A stretch of 64,000 nt of DNA from Conexibacter arvalis (GCF_014199525.1 NZ_JACHNU010000001.1:310001-374000), one strand, 5' to 3'. Positions 52,305 to 62,190 are shown, counted from the first letter of the stretch. Numbers and translations are program-made. Notes: generated by a model from the sequence alone, not told the origin.

Positions 52305-53366
52305 ATGTCCTCTCCTCGTGCGCGGCGCGTCGGCATCAAGGACGTGGCAGCAGCAGCCGGGGTGTCGATGTCGACGGTCTCCCACGCTCTCAACGGGAGG
52401 GGTCGGGTCGACCCGGCCACGCGCCAGCGCATCTCCGAGGTCGCCGACCGGCTCGGGTACCGGCCGAACGTCAACGCGGTCAACCTGCTGCGCGAGCGCA
52501 GCAAGACGCTCGCGCTGACGGTCTCCTCGCCGGAGGCCTCGCCGCTCAGCCTCTTCGACGTCGAGTTCCTCATCCGCCTCGCCAACGCCGCGACCGCCGC
52601 GGCGCTCGACGCCGGCTACGCGCTCGTCATCACGCCGTATCGCGGCGCGGAGACGTTCGACGGCATCGCGATCGACGGCGGCATCGTGATCGACCCGGAG
52701 ATGAACGACCCGCTGATCGCCGCGCTCGACAAGCGCGGCATCCCGCTCGTCACCAGCGGCCGCGACCTCGCCCGCGCCGACGTCCCGTCGGTCGACAACG
52801 ACCTCGTCGGGGGGCTGGCCGCGATCCTCGACCACCTTCACGATCGCGGCGCCGCGCGGGTCGCGCTCGTGACGACGTCGCAGCGGTACTCCTACGGCGT
52901 CGACGTCCGCGCGGCGTACGAGACCTGGTGCGCCGGCCACGGCATGGCTCCGCTCGTCCACGAGGTCGGCGCCCGCCTGACGGAGACCGCCGGCTACGAG
53001 GCGGCGATGAAGGCGCTCGGCGGGCCCGATCGCGCCGACGCGCTTCTGACCGCCTTCGACTGCCACGCCGCCGGCGCGGTGATGGCGGCGCGAGAGCTCG
53101 GCCTGGCGGTGCCCGCCGACGTCATGCTGGCGACGGCGACCGACAGCGAGAACGTCCGCTCCTGCAGCCCGCCGATCACGGCGCTCGACCTCCACCCGGA
53201 ACGCAACGGCAGGCAGGCCATCGCGCTGCTGATCGAGCGCATCGAGGGCGACGCGGCCCCGGCGACGACGGCCGTCACGATGCCCTACGACCTCGTCGAA
53301 CGCGCATCGACGGCGCGAGCGGCGATCGCGCCGCGCTCATCCGCCGTCGGCGCGCCGGCGCCCTGA
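52305..53366 (+). CDS. LacI-family transcriptional regulator
   Basis: 353 residues. The HTH (about residues 10-55) reads GIKDVAAAAGVSMSTVSHALNGRGRVDPATRQRISEVADRLGYRPN. The ligand domain (about 60-340) has the paired Rossmann layout (TLALTVSSPE, then GGIVIDPEMNDPLI, VDNDLVGGLAAILDHLHDRGAARVALVT). Ligand residues DVMLATATDSENVRSCSPPITALDL suit a small sugar-like or polar compound. It is divergent, via a shared terminator, from the amidohydrolase end of the importer cluster. Four related 18-bp sites in the region point to it as their regulator, with self-regulation. Confidence 0.92.
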   Translation: MSSPRARRVGIKDVAAAAGVSMSTVSHALNGRGRVDPATRQRISEVADRLGYRPNVNAVNLLRERSKTLALTVSSPEASPLSLFDVEFLIRLANAATAAALDAGYALVITPYRGAETFDGIAIDGGIVIDPEMNDPLIAALDKRGIPLVTSGRDLARADVPSVDNDLVGGLAAILDHLHDRGAARVALVTTSQRYSYGVDVRAAYETWCAGHGMAPLVHEVGARLTETAGYEAAMKALGGPDRADALLTAFDCHAAGAVMAARELGLAVPADVMLATATDSENVRSCSPPITALDLHPERNGRQAIALLIERIEGDAAPATTAVTMPYDLVERASTARAAIAPRSSAVGAPAP

Positions 53367-53382
53367 GCCGGGCGCCGGCGCG
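53351..53382. terminator. Bidirectional hairpin at the LacI stop
   Basis: Perfect 13-bp arms CGCGCCGGCGCCC/GGGCGCCGGCGCG with loop TGAGCC, containing the stop of the lacI-type gene. It separates two convergent genes. Confidence 0.55.
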
Positions 53383-53388
53383 TCGCGC

Positions 53389-54978
53389 TCACCCGCCGCG
53401 GTACGCGGCCGCGCCCGCGACGATCGTCGCCAGCACGGGCACGTCGGGCAGCTCGTCGGCCGGGCAGTCGACCGGGTCGGCGCCCAGCACCGTGAGGTCG
53501 GCGCGGCGGCCGACGGCGATCCGGCCCGCGACGTCAGCCTCCCCGGCGATCGCCGCCGCCGCGGTCGTGTAGCCCGCGAGCGCCTGCTCGGGCGTCAGCC
53601 GCTCGTGCGGCTCGAACGGCGCCGCGCCGATCGCGCCCGGCTGGCGCCGCAGCCGGCTCCAGGCCATTCCGACGCGCGGATCGCTCGACGCCACCGGCCA
53701 GTCGGATCCGAGCGCGACGATCGCGCCCGTCTCCGCGATGCTGCGCGCGGGAAAGCCCCGCTCGGTGCGCTCGCGGCCCAGCCGCGCGGCCCATTGGTCG
53801 CCGCCGTCCTCCCGCCGCCACTGCATGTGCAGCGGCTGCATCGACGCGGCGACCCCCTCGGCGGCGAAGCGGGGCAGATCGGCGGGGTCGAGCACCTCGA
53901 TGTGCTCGACGCGATGCGGCGCGCCCGGCCGCGGCAGCCCGCGGTACGCGTCGAGCACGGCGCGCACGGCGCGATCGCCGACGGCGTGCGTCGCGCACTG
54001 GAAGCCGGCCTCCGCGAAGAGCCGCACCGCCGCGGCGTACGCCTGCGGCTCCGGCCAGAACGGCTGTCCGCCGTCCCCGCAGGCGTCCGGCGCCCCGAGC
54101 CACGCGGTGCCCGACTCGACGACGCCGTCGAGGTAGAACTTGGCCGTGCCGCCGCGCCAGCGGACGCCGCGCTCGCCGACCAGCGGCAGCTGCGCGAGCA
54201 TCTCGTCGCGGGTCGTCTCCGGCGTCTGCCACAGCGGCACGACGAGGCGCACCGGCAGGGGCGCCGTCGCCTCCAGCTCGCGCAGCAGCGCGAACGTCTC
54301 CGGGCTGCCGTCCATCAGGTGCGCACCCGTCAGCCCCTGCGCCGACAGCCGCTCGAGCGCCTGCGCGGCCAGGCGGCGGCGCTCGCCGTCGCCGAGCTCG
54401 GGCACGACGTCGCGAACCAGCGCGATCGCCGCGAACTCCCGCAGCTCGCCGGTCGGCAGGCCGTCGCGGGTGGCGACCTCGGCAGCCTGCTCGAACCGCT
54501 CCGCGCCGGTGACCCCGGCGATCTCCAGCGCGCGCCGGCTCGCGAGCGCCGTGTGCTGGTCCATGAACGTCACCAGTGCGGGCGCGTCGCCGACGACCTC
54601 GTCGAGAAGCGCGCCGTCGAGCGGCCGGCCCTCGAACGCCTCGTAGGAGAGGCCCCAGCCGAGCACCCACCCGCTCGGGTCGCGGGCGCCCTCGCACAGC
54701 GCGTCGCGCAACTCCATGAGGGAGGTGCACGCGGTCAGGTCGACACCGCGCGTCTGCTCGACGAAGAACGGGTGCACGTGCGCGTCGACCAGCCCGGGGA
54801 CGACGTGCCGGCCGGCCCCGTCCAGCAGCTCGGTGCGCGCGTCGCAGCAGGCCCGGATCTCCGCGTCGTCGCCGACCGCGACGACACGGCCGTCGCGGCA
54901 GGCGACGGCCGTGGCGTGCGGCCGGCTGGGATCGAGCGTCCGGACGGTCGCTCCGACGATCGCGAGGTCGGCGCTCAC
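53389..54978 (-). CDS. Amidohydrolase (YtcJ-like, amidohydrolase-3)
   Basis: 529 residues. It is a TIM-barrel metal hydrolase. Metal ligands: HxH in PGLVDAHVHPFF (about residues 67 and 69), His in FQCATHAVGDRAV, His in PHRVEHIEVLD, and Asp in IVALGSDWPVASSDPR, the full amidohydrolase set. YtcJ-type enzymes cleave amides or cyclic ureas; the natural substrate is unknown. GTG 54978 starts a typical MSADLAIVGATVRTLDP. It is the last gene after the M24 enzyme, with a hairpin between them, so expression may be partial read-through. It could handle the product of the M24 reaction. Confidence 0.9.
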   Translation of the reverse strand: MSADLAIVGATVRTLDPSRPHATAVACRDGRVVAVGDDAEIRACCDARTELLDGAGRHVVPGLVDAHVHPFFVEQTRGVDLTACTSLMELRDALCEGARDPSGWVLGWGLSYEAFEGRPLDGALLDEVVGDAPALVTFMDQHTALASRRALEIAGVTGAERFEQAAEVATRDGLPTGELREFAAIALVRDVVPELGDGERRRLAAQALERLSAQGLTGAHLMDGSPETFALLRELEATAPLPVRLVVPLWQTPETTRDEMLAQLPLVGERGVRWRGGTAKFYLDGVVESGTAWLGAPDACGDGGQPFWPEPQAYAAAVRLFAEAGFQCATHAVGDRAVRAVLDAYRGLPRPGAPHRVEHIEVLDPADLPRFAAEGVAASMQPLHMQWRREDGGDQWAARLGRERTERGFPARSIAETGAIVALGSDWPVASSDPRVGMAWSRLRRQPGAIGAAPFEPHERLTPEQALAGYTTAAAAIAGEADVAGRIAVGRRADLTVLGADPVDCPADELPDVPVLATIVAGAAAYRGG

Positions 54979-54996
54979 CGCGACGCCCTCGCGGGC

Positions 54997-55021
54997 CGGC
55001 GGCGCCCGTCGGGCGCCGCCG
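54997..55021 (-). terminator. Hairpin between the M24 and amidohydrolase genes
   Basis: Perfect 11-bp arms CGGCGGCGCCC/GGGCGCCGCCG with loop GTC. It lies in the 64-base gap and may attenuate the operon. Confidence 0.5.
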
Positions 55022-55042
55022 CTGAACGAACCCGGTCGCCGC

Positions 55043-56269
55043 TCACCAGAACAGCATCGGCGTCGTCGTCAGGCGCTCGGGCGCACCGTCGCGGACGATC
55101 AGGATCTCCTCGAAGGAGGCCATCCCCACGCCCGGCTCCTGCACGAACGTCTCGACGGTCATCACCTGGCCGTCGAAGAACGGCTCGTCGACGTTCCACC
55201 AGCCTCTGTCGTCTTCGAAGGTCGCCGCGCCGTGCGACGGGATGATCGGACCGTGGAAGTAGGTGCTCAGGCCGTGGCCGTACAGATCCCACAGCGCGCC
55301 GCCCATCTCTTCGCCGTAGCCCATCGACTTGGCGAGGTCGTCGCCGACGATGCCGGCGTCGCGCGGCGTGGCGCCGACTCTCACCGCGTCGATGATCCGC
55401 TCGGTCAGCTCGACGGTGTTCTCGACCAGCTTGCGCTGCTCGGCCGAGGGGTTGCGCCCGCAGACCGAGCTGCGGCCCGGATCGACCCAGTAGCCCTCGA
55501 AGATCGGCCCGTAGACCCAGGCCCGGACCATGTCGCCGGGCTGGGGCGCCGTCTTCGAGTAGCCGTACAGCGGGTAGTCCCACATCGACATCTCGCTCTC
55601 GGCGCCGGTGTGGCACCCAAGGCGCTGGAAGCCGCCGCCGCGCCGGATGATCACCGAGCCGGCCTCGGCGGCCGCGTCGCACTGCCGCTCGCCGCGCAGC
55701 AGCCCCTCCATGAAGACCGTCAGCGCGGCGCTGGAGATCTCGCCGGCCTCGCGGATCAGGTCGAGCTCGCGCTCGCTCTTCCTGCTCTGCAGGCCGTAGA
55801 GCAGGTACTCCTCCGGGACCCACTCGATCTCCGGCGTCTCGGCGAGCAGGACCCGGTACATCTGCGCCGGCAGGAAGTCGTCGCCGAGGTAGGCGACTCT
55901 GCCGGCGATGCCGAGCTCTCTCAGCCGCTTCGCGAGCCCGAGCGGCAGGTTCTCCGTGTGGGCGAAGAAGCTGTCGACCGCGACGTAGCGCCGCTCGACG
56001 GTGTGGGTCTCCTCCGCGATGTGCAGCTCAGGCGCGTGGCCGCGGCGGAACAGCAGCGCCGCGAAGCTCAGCCCGAGCTGGCTGGCGCCGGCCGAGGACT
56101 CCTGGCCCGAGGCGTGCGAGGCGTAGTTGGAGAGGTACCAGACGTTGCCGGCCCGGTCGTAGCTGCCGCCGCTGCGCTGCCAGATGACCGCGGTGTCGTA
56201 GCCCATCTGCTCGAGCTGCTCGTCGAGGCGCGCCCAGCGGCTCTCGTATTCGTCCTGCGTGAAGTACAT
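55043..56269 (-). CDS. M24-family enzyme, creatinase-like, one metal Asp missing
   Basis: 408 residues. The pita-bread catalytic domain starts near 165. M24 metal ligands are Asp, Asp, His, Glu, Glu. Here Asp 263 (GYWVDPGRSS), His 332 (YGHGLSTYFHG), Glu 373 (MTVETFVQEPG) and Glu 387/388 (SFEEIL) are visible. The first Asp is replaced by Val 252 (AWVYGPIFEGY). Loss of metal ligands is known for creatinase, which works without metal. The N-terminal domain has the creatinase-like fold start DEYESRWARLDEQLEQMGYD. ATG 56269 follows AGGACG. A LacI-type site is 24 bases upstream. It may hydrolyse a small amide taken up by the adjacent importer. Confidence 0.85.
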   Translation of the reverse strand: MYFTQDEYESRWARLDEQLEQMGYDTAVIWQRSGGSYDRAGNVWYLSNYASHASGQESSAGASQLGLSFAALLFRRGHAPELHIAEETHTVERRYVAVDSFFAHTENLPLGLAKRLRELGIAGRVAYLGDDFLPAQMYRVLLAETPEIEWVPEEYLLYGLQSRKSERELDLIREAGEISSAALTVFMEGLLRGERQCDAAAEAGSVIIRRGGGFQRLGCHTGAESEMSMWDYPLYGYSKTAPQPGDMVRAWVYGPIFEGYWVDPGRSSVCGRNPSAEQRKLVENTVELTERIIDAVRVGATPRDAGIVGDDLAKSMGYGEEMGGALWDLYGHGLSTYFHGPIIPSHGAATFEDDRGWWNVDEPFFDGQVMTVETFVQEPGVGMASFEEILIVRDGAPERLTTTPMLFW

Positions 56270-56292
56270 CGTCGTCCTGTCGTTGGATGGGT

Positions 56293-56310
56293 TGCTGAAA
56301 GGTTTTGTCA
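56293..56310 (+). promoter_or_regulatory. LacI operator candidate before the M24 gene (site 3)
   Basis: TGCTGAAAGGTTTTGTCA, 14 of 18 positions equal to the strongest site. It lies between permease and M24 genes, suggesting an internal promoter under the same regulator. Confidence 0.5.
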
Positions 56311-56359
56311 CGGTCCGAGGCACGGCCTCGGAGCGATCGCTCCGGCGCTGCCGCGCCGC

Positions 56360-57406
56360 TCAGGAGCCGCGCGCGGCGCGCAGGCGCCGGCGACCGAGAT
56401 AGGCCGCGAGCGCGACGCCGGCCACGAGCGCGACGCCGTTGACGATGTCGCTGACGTAGGGCTGGACGCCGGCCAGGTTCAGGCCGCTCTTGAGCACGGC
56501 GAGGAAGATGATCGCCACGATCGCGCCGAAGACGTTGAAGCGCCCGGGGCGGATCGCCGCGGCGCTGAGGAAGGCGGCCGCGAACGCCGGCATCGTGTAC
56601 GTCTCGCCGACCCGCGGGCTCGCGCCGCCGGTGCGCGCGACCATCAGCATGCCGGCCGCGCCGGCGAGCAGGCCCGCCGTGACGAACGACATCAGCACCA
56701 GCCGCTGCGGGCGCAGGCCGACGAGCCGGGCCGCCTCCTCGTTGGACCCGAGCGCGTACAGGTAGCGGCCGATCGGCATGTGCTCCAGCACCCGCCACGC
56801 GAGCAGCGCGAGGACGACCAGGACGAGGAAGAGGTTCGGAACCCCGAGCGTCTGGCTCGACCCGAAGGAGATCAGATCCGACGGGATCCCCTGGATGATC
56901 GCCTGCCCGCCCGTGATGCCGTTGACCGCGCCGGTCATGACCAGCGCGGTGCCGAGCGTCACGACGACGGCGTTGACCCGTCCCCGCGTCACGACGAGGC
57001 CGTTCACGAGGCCGCCGAGCGCGCCGACCGCGAGCGCGACCGCGATCGCCGCCGGGAGCGGCGCCCCCTCGCTCAGCACCTTCGCCGCGAGCACAGCCGA
57101 GAGCCCAAGGTTCGCGCCGACCGACAGGTCGTACTGGTTGCAGACCAGCGGGACGAGGATCGCGAGCGTGGCGACGCCGAGCACCGCCTGGTTGGCGAGC
57201 AGCGCCTCCATGTTGGCCGTGGTCGGGAAGGTCGCGCTGGTCTCCCCCCAGACGCCGAAGAAGACGCACAGCGCGACGGTCACGAGCGCGAGCGTCAGCG
57301 CCTCGACCGTGTGGCCGAAGCCCGAGCGCCCGGACCTCGCCTCGCCGCTCCTGGCCGCCGGTGCGCCGGCTGCCTCCATCGGATCGGCCTCCGTCGTTCC
57401 GTTCAT
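56360..57406 (-). CDS. Ribose-type ABC transporter permease (RbsC-like)
   Basis: 348 residues, eight to ten predicted helices in the pattern of carbohydrate/BPD permeases. Hallmarks: [22 protein letters not shown] (the SVG signature after helix 2), [27 protein letters not shown], and [37 protein letters not shown], the conserved cytoplasmic loop. It forms the membrane channel of the importer with two copies. The ATG overlaps the ATPase stop (ATGA). Confidence 0.92.
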   Translation of the reverse strand: MNGTTEADPMEAAGAPAARSGEARSGRSGFGHTVEALTLALVTVALCVFFGVWGETSATFPTTANMEALLANQAVLGVATLAILVPLVCNQYDLSVGANLGLSAVLAAKVLSEGAPLPAAIAVALAVGALGGLVNGLVVTRGRVNAVVVTLGTALVMTGAVNGITGGQAIIQGIPSDLISFGSSQTLGVPNLFLVLVVLALLAWRVLEHMPIGRYLYALGSNEEAARLVGLRPQRLVLMSFVTAGLLAGAAGMLMVARTGGASPRVGETYTMPAFAAAFLSAAAIRPGRFNVFGAIVAIIFLAVLKSGLNLAGVQPYVSDIVNGVALVAGVALAAYLGRRRLRAARGS

Positions 57407-58941
57407 CGTGCCTCCGCATAGGTCAAGGTGTTCAGGTCGTCGGCCGTGAGGTCGGCGCACGGGACCTCGGCCGAGATGCGGCCCGCGACCAGGACCACGC
57501 AGCGGTCGCACAGCGCGACCAGCTCCTCCGCGTCGGAGGAGGCGACGAGGACCGCCGCGCCGCCGGCCGCAGCGGCTCTGATGACCGCGTGCAGCTCGGC
57601 GCGCGCGCCGATGTCGACGCCGTGGGTCGGCTCGTCGAGCAGCAGCAGCCGGGGGTCGCGCTGCAGCCAGCGGGCGAGCAGCACCTTCTGCTGGTTGCCG
57701 CCCGACAGCGTCGACAGCAGCGCCTCCTCGGAGGCGGCCCGGACGCCGAAGCCGGAGATCAGCTCTCTGGCGGCGCGACGCGCGCCGGCGCGGTCGATCG
57801 AGCCGAGCCCCCGCCGGTACCTTGGCATGACGACCATCGCGAGGTTGTCGGTCAGCGAGTGGTCGAAGAAGCCCATGTCGCCGCGGTGTTCGGGCAGGTA
57901 GGCGACGCCGGCCGCCATCGCCGCCGCGACGGAGCCGAGCGCCAGCGGGCGGCTGTCGACCGTCACGTCGCCCGCTGCCGCGCGCGCTCCGCCGAGCGCC
58001 GCCAGGATGCTCGAGCGGCCCGAGCCGACGAGGCCCGCGAGACCGGTGATCTCGCCCGGTCGCAGGTCGAGGTCGATCCCCCTCGCCCGGCCGCACGCGA
58101 GCCCCCGGACGGTGACGGCCGGCGCCGTGCCGGCGGCGAGCGCCGGGCGGTCGGCCGCGGCGCGGTGGTCGAGCTGTCCGCCGACGATCAGCGCGACGAG
58201 GCGGTCGTGGTCGATCTCGGCGCGCTCCAGCGAGCCCGCGACGACGCCGTCGCGCAGCACCGTCACGCGGTCGGCGATCTGCAGGACCTCCGGCAGGCGA
58301 TGGGAGATGTAGACGATCGACCGGCCCTCGGCCGCATACCGCTGCAGCGAGCTGAGCAGGTGCTGCGCGTCGCGCTCGGGCAGCGACGCCGTCGGCTCGT
58401 CGAGGACGAGCACGCCGCTGCCCTCCTCGCGCTGGGAGGCGAGCGCGCGTGCGATCGCCACGAGCGTCCGGTTCGCGGCGCTCAGGTCCGACAGCCGTGC
58501 GCGCGGCGAGACGGGCACCTCGAACCGGTCGAGGATCGCCTGCGCCGCACGCCGCTGACGGGACCAGCTGATCTGCCCCAGAGCCGAGCGCTCGAACTGC
58601 GCCCCGACCGCGAGGTTCTCGGCGACCGTCAGGTCCGGGAAGGTCGACGGCTGCTGGTGGACGAAGCGCAGGCCCGCTTCCCAGGCGTCGTCGGGCGTGA
58701 ACGTGCTCGCGTCGTGCTCGGCGTCTCCGAGCACGAGCGTCCCGCGATCTGCCGGCTGCACCCCGGCCAGCGCCTTCGTCAGCGTCGACTTGCCGGAGCC
58801 GTTGCCTCCGAGCAGCGCGTGGATCTCCCCGGCGCGCAGCTCGAGCGACACGCCGTCGAGCGCGACGGTGCCCGGGAACGCCTTGTGCAGCTCCCGGGCG
58901 GCCACGAGCACCCGCGAGGGACTCGCCGCAGCGACGTTCAC
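57403..58941 (-). CDS. Ribose-type ABC transporter ATPase, two domains (RbsA-like)
   Basis: 512 residues with two ABC modules. Domain 1: Walker [10 protein letters not shown], a degenerate signature region ([15 protein letters not shown]), Walker [12 protein letters not shown]. Domain 2: degenerate Walker [10 protein letters not shown], signature [19 protein letters not shown], Walker [16 protein letters not shown]. The asymmetry is normal for this family. The GTG at 58941 overlaps the binding-protein stop (GTGA). It drives uptake through the permease encoded downstream. Confidence 0.94.
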   Translation of the reverse strand: MNVAAASPSRVLVAARELHKAFPGTVALDGVSLELRAGEIHALLGGNGSGKSTLTKALAGVQPADRGTLVLGDAEHDASTFTPDDAWEAGLRFVHQQPSTFPDLTVAENLAVGAQFERSALGQISWSRQRRAAQAILDRFEVPVSPRARLSDLSAANRTLVAIARALASQREEGSGVLVLDEPTASLPERDAQHLLSSLQRYAAEGRSIVYISHRLPEVLQIADRVTVLRDGVVAGSLERAEIDHDRLVALIVGGQLDHRAAADRPALAAGTAPAVTVRGLACGRARGIDLDLRPGEITGLAGLVGSGRSSILAALGGARAAAGDVTVDSRPLALGSVAAAMAAGVAYLPEHRGDMGFFDHSLTDNLAMVVMPRYRRGLGSIDRAGARRAARELISGFGVRAASEEALLSTLSGGNQQKVLLARWLQRDPRLLLLDEPTHGVDIGARAELHAVIRAAAAGGAAVLVASSDAEELVALCDRCVVLVAGRISAEVPCADLTADDLNTLTYAEAR

Positions 58942-60074
58942 CCGACTCCCCACGCCTTCTCGTAGGCGGCGACGAAATCGATCGGCGGCTCGAAGCTGCC
59001 GCCCTCGGCCGGGAGGTTGTGGTCCTTGTCCCACGTCTGCAGGCCGATGCCCGAGCTCTCGGTCTTCTCGCCGTTGGCGAGGCGGATCAGCCCGTCGACG
59101 GCGGCATAGCCCTCCCACTTCGGCACGAAGCCGATCCCGGCGTCCTGCTGGATCCCGGCCCGCACCAGGTCGGGGGCGGGCGCGAGCCCCTCGGCGCCCA
59201 TCACGAACATCGATCCGCGGTTCTGCGACTGGATCGCCGGCCCGACGCCGCTGCTGATGATCGCGTCGATGTTGGTGTAGACCGAGTTCGCGTCCGGGTT
59301 CTTGATCAGCGCCTGCTCGGCCTTGGACTGCAGCGGGTTCCCGAGCTCGGAGTAGGTGAAGGGAACCTTGACGATCTCGCAGCCCGCGCACGCTCTGAGC
59401 TGCTCGTAGAGCCCGGCGTTCTGGATCTTGACGCCCTGCGACTCGCTGTTCTCGAACACCAGCGTCTTCGCCTTGCCCTCCGTCTTGGCGATGATCCAGT
59501 CGGCCTGCTGGCGGCCGTACGCCGCGATGAACTCGGCGAAGGTGCCCTCGGCGTACTCGACCGCGCCGTCGTAGAGCGGCTCCTGGGTCTCGTCGGTCTC
59601 GCTGCAGTCGAGCGACTCGATCCCGAACAGGGTCACGCCCTTGCGCTTCGCCGCCTGCAGCTGTCCGCGGGCGGAGGAGCAGTCGATCAGCCACGGGACG
59701 ACCGCGTCGGCGCCGGCCGCCACCGCCTGGGAGACGCCTTCGCCGAGGCTCGCGGGATTGCCCTTGGTGTCGAACACGTCGACCTCCCAGCCGAGCGATC
59801 GCCCGGCCTCCTTGAGGCCCTTCGAGCCTTCGGCGCAGTACGTCACCTGCTCGCCGCAGGAGATGACCCACACCTTGTAGTCCCTCGGCGCTCTCGGCGC
59901 GGTCGTGGGAGGGGCCTTGAACGTGCCTCTGTACTGCTCGTCGAGGCGCGCCTGGACCTCGGCGACGTACGCGTCGTCCGAGACGTCGGATCCGCTCGAC
60001 GACGAGTCGCTCCCACAGCCCGAGACAAGGGCGATTGCTGCTGCCATCGCGACGGCGGCGCGAAGTCGGCTCAT
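58938..60074 (-). CDS. Ribose-type solute-binding lipoprotein
   Basis: 378 residues. The lipoprotein signal [14 protein letters not shown] has the modified Cys at about 20, followed by a Ser/Asp-rich linker. The two-lobe periplasmic-binding fold has [24 protein letters not shown], then [12 protein letters not shown] and [24 protein letters not shown]. Extra Cys pairs (VTYCAEG, LIDCSS, RACAGC) may form disulfides. It is the capture protein of the importer. ATG 60074 has GGAGGAG upstream. The ligand is unknown; the neighbouring M24 enzyme and amidohydrolase favour a nitrogenous compound over a plain sugar. Confidence 0.9.
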   Translation of the reverse strand: MSRLRAAVAMAAAIALVSGCGSDSSSSGSDVSDDAYVAEVQARLDEQYRGTFKAPPTTAPRAPRDYKVWVISCGEQVTYCAEGSKGLKEAGRSLGWEVDVFDTKGNPASLGEGVSQAVAAGADAVVPWLIDCSSARGQLQAAKRKGVTLFGIESLDCSETDETQEPLYDGAVEYAEGTFAEFIAAYGRQQADWIIAKTEGKAKTLVFENSESQGVKIQNAGLYEQLRACAGCEIVKVPFTYSELGNPLQSKAEQALIKNPDANSVYTNIDAIISSGVGPAIQSQNRGSMFVMGAEGLAPAPDLVRAGIQQDAGIGFVPKWEGYAAVDGLIRLANGEKTESSGIGLQTWDKDHNLPAEGGSFEPPIDFVAAYEKAWGVG

Positions 60075-60100
60075 AGGTGGTGCTCTCCTCCGGGTCACCC

Positions 60101-60118
60101 TGCCAAAACCTTGTGGCA
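60101..60118 (-). promoter_or_regulatory. LacI operator candidate (site 1)
   Basis: TGCCACAAGGTTTTGGCA on the minus strand, near-palindromic; 27 bases upstream of the binding-protein start. Confidence 0.6.
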
Positions 60119-60122
60119 GGTC

Positions 60123-60140
60123 TGCCAAAAGCTTATGGCA
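60123..60140 (-). promoter_or_regulatory. LacI operator candidate (site 2)
   Basis: TGCCATAAGCTTTTGGCA on the minus strand. It is palindromic except for one central pair and lies 22 bases, about two helix turns, from site 1. Confidence 0.6.
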
Positions 60141-60279
60141 GATCGGACCCGTTTGTCCAGAGCGCCGCTCCGAGCAGGTCAGAGGCGGCCGTCGCGCCGC
60201 CTCTCCCAGGCCGCGCGCAGGTCAGCCCGTCGCGTGCGACCGCACGCGCCGGCGGCGCCGATCGCGTGTGCCGGAGCGG

Positions 60280-62190
60280 CTAGCGGATGTCCTCGACCAG
60301 CGCCTCGTCGGCGCGGATGATGTGCATCACCGCGTTGATGAGCGCCAGGTGGGTGAAGGCCTGCGGGAAGTTGCCGAGGTGGCGGCCGCTGTGCGGATCG
60401 ATCTCCTCCGCGTAAAGGGCCAGCGGCGAGGCGTAGGAGAGCAGCTTGTCGCAGAGGTCGCGGGCGCGCTGGACCTCGCCGATCTCGACCAGCGCCGAGA
60501 CGAGCCAGAAGGAGCAGATCGCGAAGGTCCCCTCCTCGCCGACGAGGCCGTCGTCGGTCTCCTCGACCTTGTAGCGCAGGACCATGTCGTTGACGGTCAG
60601 CTCGTCGGCGATCGCCAGCACGGTGTTGCGCACGCGCGGATCGGAGGCCGGCAGGAAGCCGAGCATCGGGATCAGCAGCAGCGAGGCGTCGAGCGCGTCG
60701 GTGTCGTAGTGCTGGACGAAGACGCCGCGCTCGTCGACGCCCTGCTCGCAGATCTCGGCGTGCATCTCGTCGGCGGCCGCGCGCCACCGCTTCGCCGACT
60801 CGCGGTCGCCGCGCAGCCGCGCCAGCCGCGCGCCGCGGTCGGCGGCGACCCAGCAGAAGATCTTCGAGGAGGTGAAGTGCTTCGGCTCCCCGCGCACCTC
60901 CCAGATGCCGCGGTCGGGCTCGCGCCACTCGGCGACGGCGGTGTCGACCTGCCTGACGACCAGCGGCCAGAGGCGGTCGTCGAGGCGGTCGCCGGAGCGG
61001 ATGTGGAGCCGCAGCGAGTCGAGCAGCACGCCCCAGACGTCGTGCTGGCGCTGGTCCCAGGCGCCGTTGCCGATGCGGACCGGCTTGGCCCCCTCGTAGC
61101 CGGAGAGGTGGTCGAGGATCTGCTCCTCCAGCCTCTCGCGGCCGTCGATCCCGTACATGATCCCGAGCCGGCCGCCGGCCTCCAGCCGGTCGGTGATGAA
61201 GTAGAGGAAGTCGGAGGCCTCGCGGTCGAAGCCGAGCGTCGAGAGCCCCCACAGCATGAAGGTCGAGTCGCGCAGCCAGGTGTAGCGGTAGTCCCAGTTG
61301 CGCTCGCCGCCGGGCGTCTCGGGCAGCGAGGTCGTCGCCGCCGCCATCATCGCCCCGGTCGGCGCGTAGGTGAGGCCCTTCAAGGTCAGCGCCGAGCGCT
61401 GCAGGTAGACGCGCCACGGGTGGTCGGGGAAGCGGCCGCGGCTGATCCACTCGTGCCAGAAGTTGCCCGTGTAGCCGAGCTGCTCGTGGGCCTGCTCGAA
61501 GGTCTCCGGCGGCAGGTGGCTGCTCCAGCCCAGCGCGCAGAAGAGCGTGTCGCCGGCTCTCATGCGCGTCTCGGCACGGGCGCGCGGGCCCTCGAAGCCG
61601 AGCCGCATGTCGGTCCGCAGCCGCAGCTGCAGGTCGCTGCCCTCGACCGAGCAGATGCCGTCGCCGTAGCCGTCGCCGGCGTAGTCCCACGTGCCGCGGG
61701 TGCGGCCGTAGTCGAAGGCCGGCTCGCAGTCGAGCTCGACGTCGACGAAGCCGTTGAGGCAGCGCATCGTGCGCAGCAGCACGTGGGCCGCCTCGTGGTC
61801 GCGCGGCGAGCGGGCGTAGCGCCTGGAGCGCTCGTCGCCGTGGTGCCAGGGACCGATCACGAGCAGGTCGCGGACGACCAGCCAGCCGGTCGGCGTCCCC
61901 CACGTCGTCTCCAGGATCATCGTGCCGGGCAGGTAGCGGCGGTCGGCCGGCACGACCTCGTCGCGCGGGCCGACGCGGAAGCGGCCGGCGTGGCGGTCGA
62001 GGATGCTGGCGAAGACCGACGGCCCGTCCATCCGCGGCAGGCACATCCACTCGATGTTGCCGCTCAGCGCGACGAGCGCGCACACCTCGCAGTCCGACAG
62101 GAAGCCGTAGTCGGCGATCGGCGGATAGGGGCTCCCGCCGAGCGGGATCTCCTGCGCTGCGGGCTCGGCGGTTGCGACTTCGAACTCCAC
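60280..62190 (-). CDS. GH15-family glycoside hydrolase (trehalase/glucoamylase type)
   Basis: 636 residues. The N-terminal beta-sandwich starts PYPPIADYGFLSDCEVCALVALSGNIEWMCLPRMD, typical of bacterial GH15. The (alpha/alpha)6 barrel has GERNWDYRYTWLRDSTFMLWGL, then the acid-containing EEGTFAICSFWLVSA (Glu about 552-553) and YAEEIDPHSGRHLGNFPQAFTHLALI (Glu about 595-596), the two catalytic regions. Actinobacterial relatives act as trehalases or glucan hydrolases; the substrate is not settled. No signal peptide, so cytoplasmic. GTG 62190 is the start; TACATT lies ten bases upstream. Confidence 0.92.
   Translation of the reverse strand: MEFEVATAEPAAQEIPLGGSPYPPIADYGFLSDCEVCALVALSGNIEWMCLPRMDGPSVFASILDRHAGRFRVGPRDEVVPADRRYLPGTMILETTWGTPTGWLVVRDLLVIGPWHHGDERSRRYARSPRDHEAAHVLLRTMRCLNGFVDVELDCEPAFDYGRTRGTWDYAGDGYGDGICSVEGSDLQLRLRTDMRLGFEGPRARAETRMRAGDTLFCALGWSSHLPPETFEQAHEQLGYTGNFWHEWISRGRFPDHPWRVYLQRSALTLKGLTYAPTGAMMAAATTSLPETPGGERNWDYRYTWLRDSTFMLWGLSTLGFDREASDFLYFITDRLEAGGRLGIMYGIDGRERLEEQILDHLSGYEGAKPVRIGNGAWDQRQHDVWGVLLDSLRLHIRSGDRLDDRLWPLVVRQVDTAVAEWREPDRGIWEVRGEPKHFTSSKIFCWVAADRGARLARLRGDRESAKRWRAAADEMHAEICEQGVDERGVFVQHYDTDALDASLLLIPMLGFLPASDPRVRNTVLAIADELTVNDMVLRYKVEETDDGLVGEEGTFAICSFWLVSALVEIGEVQRARDLCDKLLSYASPLALYAEEIDPHSGRHLGNFPQAFTHLALINAVMHIIRADEALVEDIR

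Noticed and set aside
53605-57421. Very long plus-strand open frames opposite the importer/hydrolase cluster
   Set aside because: They consist of Arg/Val/Leu-rich nonsense and oppose five clear genes.
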